Shown here: positions 60,161-64,000 of the stretch, one piece after another | Layout: each line of letters begins with the position of its first letter | Position numbering within the stretch: the stretch's first letter is position 1 | Source: Bdellovibrionales bacterium RIFCSPHIGHO2_01_FULL_40_29 | GTDB taxonomy: Bacteria; Bdellovibrionota; Bdellovibrionia; Bdellovibrionales; Bdellovibrionaceae | Length of the DNA stretch: 64,000 nucleotides | Direction: 5' to 3' | Assembly: GCA_001771815.1 (NCBI GenBank) | Contig: MEPU01000003.1 | Location: 1-64,000, forward strand | Program-made: the position numbers and the translations under genes | The notes under the pieces: generated by a model | The model's database searches: none | Told to the model about the DNA's origin: nothing | What the model saw: only the letters and a program-made list of their open reading frames with translations

Positions 60161-62728
60161 ATGACTAAAACAAAGAGATTCCAAATATATCTCAAAGGTG
60201 AGGATAGAACTAACGATGTTCGGCATTATCGTCGGATTGGCAATAAATACGAAATTACATTCAACAATGGCAAAATTTTTAATTACAATGCTCATAACGT
60301 GCGAGTCGCGGAACCTCGTGAGTGCTTCTCATATTTAAAGCGTATTGCTGATGAGATTGGCCTCAAAGTCGATGTCGAAGACGGCAGAACCATCAACCTA
60401 CTCTCCATCAATTACGCTAAAATCAAAAGCATCCAACACGATAGCATATTTGGTGCATTTCTCTCTGGACGTAAACTTTCTGACAAAGTAATTAAAAATA
60501 AAACTGGGCAAGATACCGTCATTTATCCATTTGGTTTCAACATAAGCCAACAGGATGCCGTTAAAAATGCTTTAACGAACACTCTCAGTATTATACAAGG
60601 CCCTCCTGGAACAGGAAAAACACAGACTATTCTCAATATTATTGCAAACGCCATAATGAGAGGAAAGAGTGTTGCCATCGTTTCGAGTAATAATTCTGCA
60701 ACAAAAAACATTTATGAAAAACTTCAGAAAAATGATCTGGAATTTATCGCAGCATATTTAGGAAATACCGCCAATAAAACTGATTTTGTTGCAGGTCAAA
60801 AACCTATTCCTAATCTAAAAGATTGGGAACTTTCTTCAAAAGAGTCTAATAAATTGATTCACGCTTTGACTCAAGAGCATAAAGCCCTACAAAAGAAGCT
60901 CGCTCAACAGCAAGAACTATCCATCTTAAAACAACAACTTTCCGAAATTGTGACGGAACAAACGCACTTCCTCTCATCCGGCGATTTGCAGACTCCAAAT
61001 GAAATTCAAAAATTAAAGACTTCTCAAGAGGCCATGGAGATGTGGCTTTTATGTGAGGCAGAGAGCGTTGAACATAAAAAAAATAAATTTTTAATTTTTT
61101 TAAGACATATACTTAACTTTTTACTATTCAAGAGACAAAATATTCTTATTCAGAAAATGACTAAGACTTCGTCAGCAGAGTCTTTAATTAAATCATTTCA
61201 ACAACGATTTTATGAACTAAAGAGGGCTGAACTTGATAAATCAATTTCTGAATTGACCTATCAATGGGAGTCATTCGCTTTTAATGCTAAGATCAAAGAA
61301 TATACTGCGAATTCAGTAAAGGTTTTTAAATCTTATCTCGCTAACAAATATTCAGGGAAAGATCGGGAAACTTATGAAGTTAATGATCTACGTGAAAAAT
61401 CAGATGCCTTCATTAAAGATTATCCAGCAATTCTGAGCACGACGTATTCACTAAAAAGCAGTCTCGCAAACGATGTGATGTACGACTATGTAATCATTGA
61501 TGAATCCTCTCAAGTCGATTTATGCACGGGGGCTCTCGCATTATCCTGTGCCAAAAATGCTGTTATTGTAGGTGACTTGAAGCAACTTCCTCATGTCGTA
61601 GATTCTGAAATGGCCAAGGCAACAGATAAAATCTTTTCTGAGTTTAGCTTACCAGAGGCGTATCGCTATCGAAACCAAAGTTTACTTTCTTCCCTCATTA
61701 CAATATTTCCAAATTCTCCCATGACGCTATTAAGGGAACATTATCGCTGTCATCCTAAAATAATCGAATTCTGCAACAAAAAATTCTATAACGATCAGCT
61801 CATTATATTGACCGAGCCAAAAAATAATCGTGCACCTTTAACTGTGTACAAAACCGTTGAGGGAAACCATGCACGAAATCGGATGAATCAACGTCAAATT
61901 GACACAATCAAAGAAGAAATTATTCCACAACAAGAACTAAATACGTCTGATGGCTCTATAGGAATAATTACTCCATATAGGAATCAAACGAATGCGCTTC
62001 AAAAAGCCTTTGCAGAACTAAAGATTAAGGCCGATACCGTTGACAAGTTCCAGGGACAAGAAAACTCGGTTGTTATTCTTTCGACTGTGGACAACGAGGC
62101 CACAGAATTCTCGGATAATTCCAATCGTTTAAATGTCGCTGTTTCACGTGCAATTGATCAACTCATAGTTGTTGTCAGCGATGAAGATGTAAGAAGTGAC
62201 ACTAATATTGGAGATCTCATTCGCTATATTCAATATAATAATTTCGCAGTCATCGAGAGCAAAATTCATTCTGTTTTTGATTACCTTTACGCCTCATATT
62301 CCGAGAGAAGACGCAAACTATTAGCCAAATCTAAAAATGTTTCTCAATACGATAGCGAAAACTTAATGCTTGCAATAATCGAAACAGTTCTGAAAAAAAA
62401 TGACTTGTCCAACCTCAAGGTAGCAATTCATGTTCCACTTAGAATGATCATTCGAGACACTAGTCTGCTGACCTCTGATGAATTAAAATATGCCACCAAC
62501 GTGAATACTCATGTCGATTTTCTTATCTATGACAAGGTAAGTAAAACCCCTAAGCTCATAGTCGAAGTTGATGGAACTCGATTTCATCAAGATGGCAGCA
62601 AACAATCAGTGCGAGATCTGATGAAAAACAAAATTCTACAGAAATACAATTTGCTTTTCCTACGCTTTAAAACCGATGGAAGTGGCGAAGAAGAATTATT
62701 ATCTCAAGCTCTTAAACCTACAGTTTGA
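60161..62728 (+). CDS. SF1 helicase fused to a C-terminal PD-(D/E)XK-like nuclease
   Basis: 855 residues. Helicase motifs of the Dna2/UPF1 kind: GPPGTGKT (147), IDESSQ (about 447), GDLKQLP (about 471), LREHYRCHP (about 522), DKFQGQE (about 628) and NVAVSRA (about 656). A coiled-coil insertion separates motifs Ia and II. The last about 120 residues contain HVDFLIYD, LIVEVDGTRFH and a downstream lysine (KNKILQKYNLLFLRF), the D-(E-x-D)-K layout of a Vsr/DUF2726-type nuclease. Single-gene helicase-nuclease proteins often act in phage defence; that role is inferred. AAGGGTG precedes the ATG. Confidence 0.85.
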   Translation: MTKTKRFQIYLKGEDRTNDVRHYRRIGNKYEITFNNGKIFNYNAHNVRVAEPRECFSYLKRIADEIGLKVDVEDGRTINLLSINYAKIKSIQHDSIFGAFLSGRKLSDKVIKNKTGQDTVIYPFGFNISQQDAVKNALTNTLSIIQGPPGTGKTQTILNIIANAIMRGKSVAIVSSNNSATKNIYEKLQKNDLEFIAAYLGNTANKTDFVAGQKPIPNLKDWELSSKESNKLIHALTQEHKALQKKLAQQQELSILKQQLSEIVTEQTHFLSSGDLQTPNEIQKLKTSQEAMEMWLLCEAESVEHKKNKFLIFLRHILNFLLFKRQNILIQKMTKTSSAESLIKSFQQRFYELKRAELDKSISELTYQWESFAFNAKIKEYTANSVKVFKSYLANKYSGKDRETYEVNDLREKSDAFIKDYPAILSTTYSLKSSLANDVMYDYVIIDESSQVDLCTGALALSCAKNAVIVGDLKQLPHVVDSEMAKATDKIFSEFSLPEAYRYRNQSLLSSLITIFPNSPMTLLREHYRCHPKIIEFCNKKFYNDQLIILTEPKNNRAPLTVYKTVEGNHARNRMNQRQIDTIKEEIIPQQELNTSDGSIGIITPYRNQTNALQKAFAELKIKADTVDKFQGQENSVVILSTVDNEATEFSDNSNRLNVAVSRAIDQLIVVVSDEDVRSDTNIGDLIRYIQYNNFAVIESKIHSVFDYLYASYSERRRKLLAKSKNVSQYDSENLMLAIIETVLKKNDLSNLKVAIHVPLRMIIRDTSLLTSDELKYATNVNTHVDFLIYDKVSKTPKLIVEVDGTRFHQDGSKQSVRDLMKNKILQKYNLLFLRFKTDGSGEEELLSQALKPTV

Positions 62729-62877
62729 TCGCAATCAAAAAAATCTAAATTCCATCGGCTTATTTTGCTAATTTTTTAAAAGTGGAGTTATGTTTTTTCA
62801 TAATTTTTTCAGCAGAGGCTTTTAATGTTTTATTCGTAGATCGAATAGGCTCAATTATAAGACGCACAAAATATGCC

Positions 62878-62897
62878 GACTATAGCATCTTATAGTC
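62878..62897. repeat. 7-bp inverted repeat between helicase and siderophore-synthetase-like gene
   Basis: GACTATA at 62878-62884 and TATAGTC at 62891-62897 with a six-base loop, between convergent genes. No T-run, so terminator function is doubtful. Confidence 0.5.
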
Positions 62898-62935
62898 TAG
62901 ATAAACCGAACACTGCTCGGCTTGAGAAACAGACT

Positions 62936-64000
62936 CTAAAACAAACTCTGACACATTTTAAATTCATTTGAGACAGCTTTCATAAAAATATTTTTGTTCT
63001 CATAAAACGCAATCTTTAAATCTTCTTCCTGACCACCTATGAATTGAGATCTAAAAATAATTCCATACGATGTCACGACATACCCTTTTTGTGCTAAATC
63101 ATTCTTAAATTTTATTTCGATTTCCTCTCTCCACCCATGCGGAAGACTAACAACCTGTTGAAGCGCAGTCCGCTTAAGCAACTCCACCCGCATCTCTTCA
63201 GAGCTCAACATGTCACCTTCAAGATTGATTCTAGCACTATTTAAATCCGGCTTTTTACTATTTACAAATTCTGTAATTTGATCCGTCGGTGATTTATCTT
63301 TGTGTGGTGAATTCAATTGTTTTGCTATTTCTTCTTTTAACGCTTGATAAACTAATTGTCTTGTTGCGCTTGGATCGTAAGTTGGCAACACACTTCGAAT
63401 GTCTTTTAGATATCCCCACTGAAGTAGCCAATCGTGCAGATACGAAATATGGTATTTTTCAATTTGCTCAGCACCCCAACTTAAGCCAAAATCCTTATCC
63501 GCCAGCTCTGATCTTAACGAATCTGTTTTTAGCCCATTAAGCCATCTTAAACGATAGTCCGCTTTCATGCTTCCAACATCGCGATGTAATATTTTTTCAA
63601 TTTTTAGCGTCTCCGGATCCAATACTAAAACAACATTTTGTCCATGAATCTGCGGCACTATCCCTTGAAACAGCATTAGTGGTAAATTTTGATGGATAAA
63701 TGGCTTAAAGAAAAACTCGACTACAAAATGATTAAACGAAATATTTTGTTGATTTGGCTTATTTGTAAAATAGCGGCTTTTCTTCCATAGCTGAATAATC
63801 GGAGGTTCAATACCCGTACCTTTTGAAAATAACCAAAACATGGGTACAATTTTTTTCCCTTTATTTTCTTCTATAAAACTGGCATCCCTTAAAATGAAAC
63901 CGTGCTCTGCAACCTGCCCCTGAGTGGCATCAATGTAAAACTTCATACCTTGATCAGCTTTGACATAAGCCCCGGCAACCTCAGGAATCAAGGCGACTTT
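62936..64000 (-). CDS. IucA/IucC-like protein, C-terminal part (5' end outside window)
   Basis: The frame stays open to base 64000, so the gene continues beyond; at least 354 codons are visible. FFKPFIHQNLPLMLFQGIVPQIHGQNVVL followed by ILHRDVGSMKAD is the pattern of NIS siderophore synthetases (H-G-Q-N and R-D motifs). Such enzymes join a carboxylate to an amine with ATP. A C-terminal FhuF-like part is not clear. The last about 60 residues are duplicated as a remnant at 59944-60070. Confidence 0.6.
   Translation of the reverse strand, partial: KVALIPEVAGAYVKADQGMKFYIDATQGQVAEHGFILRDASFIEENKGKKIVPMFWLFSKGTGIEPPIIQLWKKSRYFTNKPNQQNISFNHFVVEFFFKPFIHQNLPLMLFQGIVPQIHGQNVVLVLDPETLKIEKILHRDVGSMKADYRLRWLNGLKTDSLRSELADKDFGLSWGAEQIEKYHISYLHDWLLQWGYLKDIRSVLPTYDPSATRQLVYQALKEEIAKQLNSPHKDKSPTDQITEFVNSKKPDLNSARINLEGDMLSSEEMRVELLKRTALQQVVSLPHGWREEIEIKFKNDLAQKGYVVTSYGIIFRSQFIGGQEEDLKIAFYENKNIFMKAVSNEFKMCQSLF

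Noticed and set aside
59944-60195. 83-codon minus-strand frame as an intact gene
   Set aside because: Only its end is homologous to anything, its start lies inside the helicase gene, and no ribosome-binding site is seen; listed as a remnant.

Overview
The window looks like a chromosomal segment from a member of the Bdellovibrionota (Bdellovibrio-like predatory bacteria or close relatives). This rests on gene content: a very large phage-tail-like fibre of the kind described in Bdellovibrio as Mosaic Adhesive Trimers, several Ig/RCC1 surface lipoproteins, an LpxD (so a Gram-negative outer membrane), a histone-H1-like basic protein, an ETF-ubiquinone oxidoreductase and many small secreted proteins with no recognisable family. 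The DNA is moderately AT-rich. I found no tRNA, rRNA, CRISPR array or intact insertion sequence. The species is inferred, not proven.

Layout. 1-6108: 3' part of a giant repetitive trimeric fibre gene ending in a self-cleaving chaperone domain. 6196-8016: a DUF21/CBS membrane protein, a small membrane protein and an orotate phosphoribosyltransferase. 8019-13833 (minus): a tightly coupled six-gene run, 2-oxoacid dehydrogenase E1 alpha and beta, a methyltransferase, folB, a folK-folP fusion and folC, in which every junction overlaps. 13934-16570: an ExoD-like membrane protein, htpX and a possible zincin. 16560-22771: two large divergent surface lipoproteins. 22840-29495: a Prc-type S41 protease, an HAD-like protein, topA and a HAD-IIB phosphatase.

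29511-42124 is an accessory region. It holds a secreted orphan, a helix-turn-helix/nucleotidyltransferase pair whose second gene is truncated, a displaced copy of an Rhs core segment, an outer-membrane barrel gene, an 8.4-kb teneurin-like Rhs/YD-repeat gene, its small lipoprotein partner and a TolC-family protein. The order lipoprotein - Rhs - barrel reads as one operon. The duplicated Rhs fragment, abutting the broken gene, records past recombination here.

42256-59857 is mostly housekeeping: two neighbouring permuted papain-like (YiiX/NlpC-P60 type) proteins, a histidine phosphatase, a 36-residue basic protein, tex, infA, a histone-like protein, lpxD, an RlmL-like methyltransferase, ETF-QO, a nitrilase-family amidohydrolase, ribosomal genes rplX-rpmB and rpsR, a phospholipase-D/EEP-phosphatase operon and a cysteine-rich copper-storage-like protein. 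59944-64000: an SF1 helicase-nuclease fusion with the look of a single-gene defence system, flanked by two same-orientation copies (one a decayed remnant) of the 3' end of an IucA/IucC-like gene. The best candidates for something new are the Rhs operon with its displaced core fragment, the helicase-nuclease in its duplicated context, and the giant fibre.
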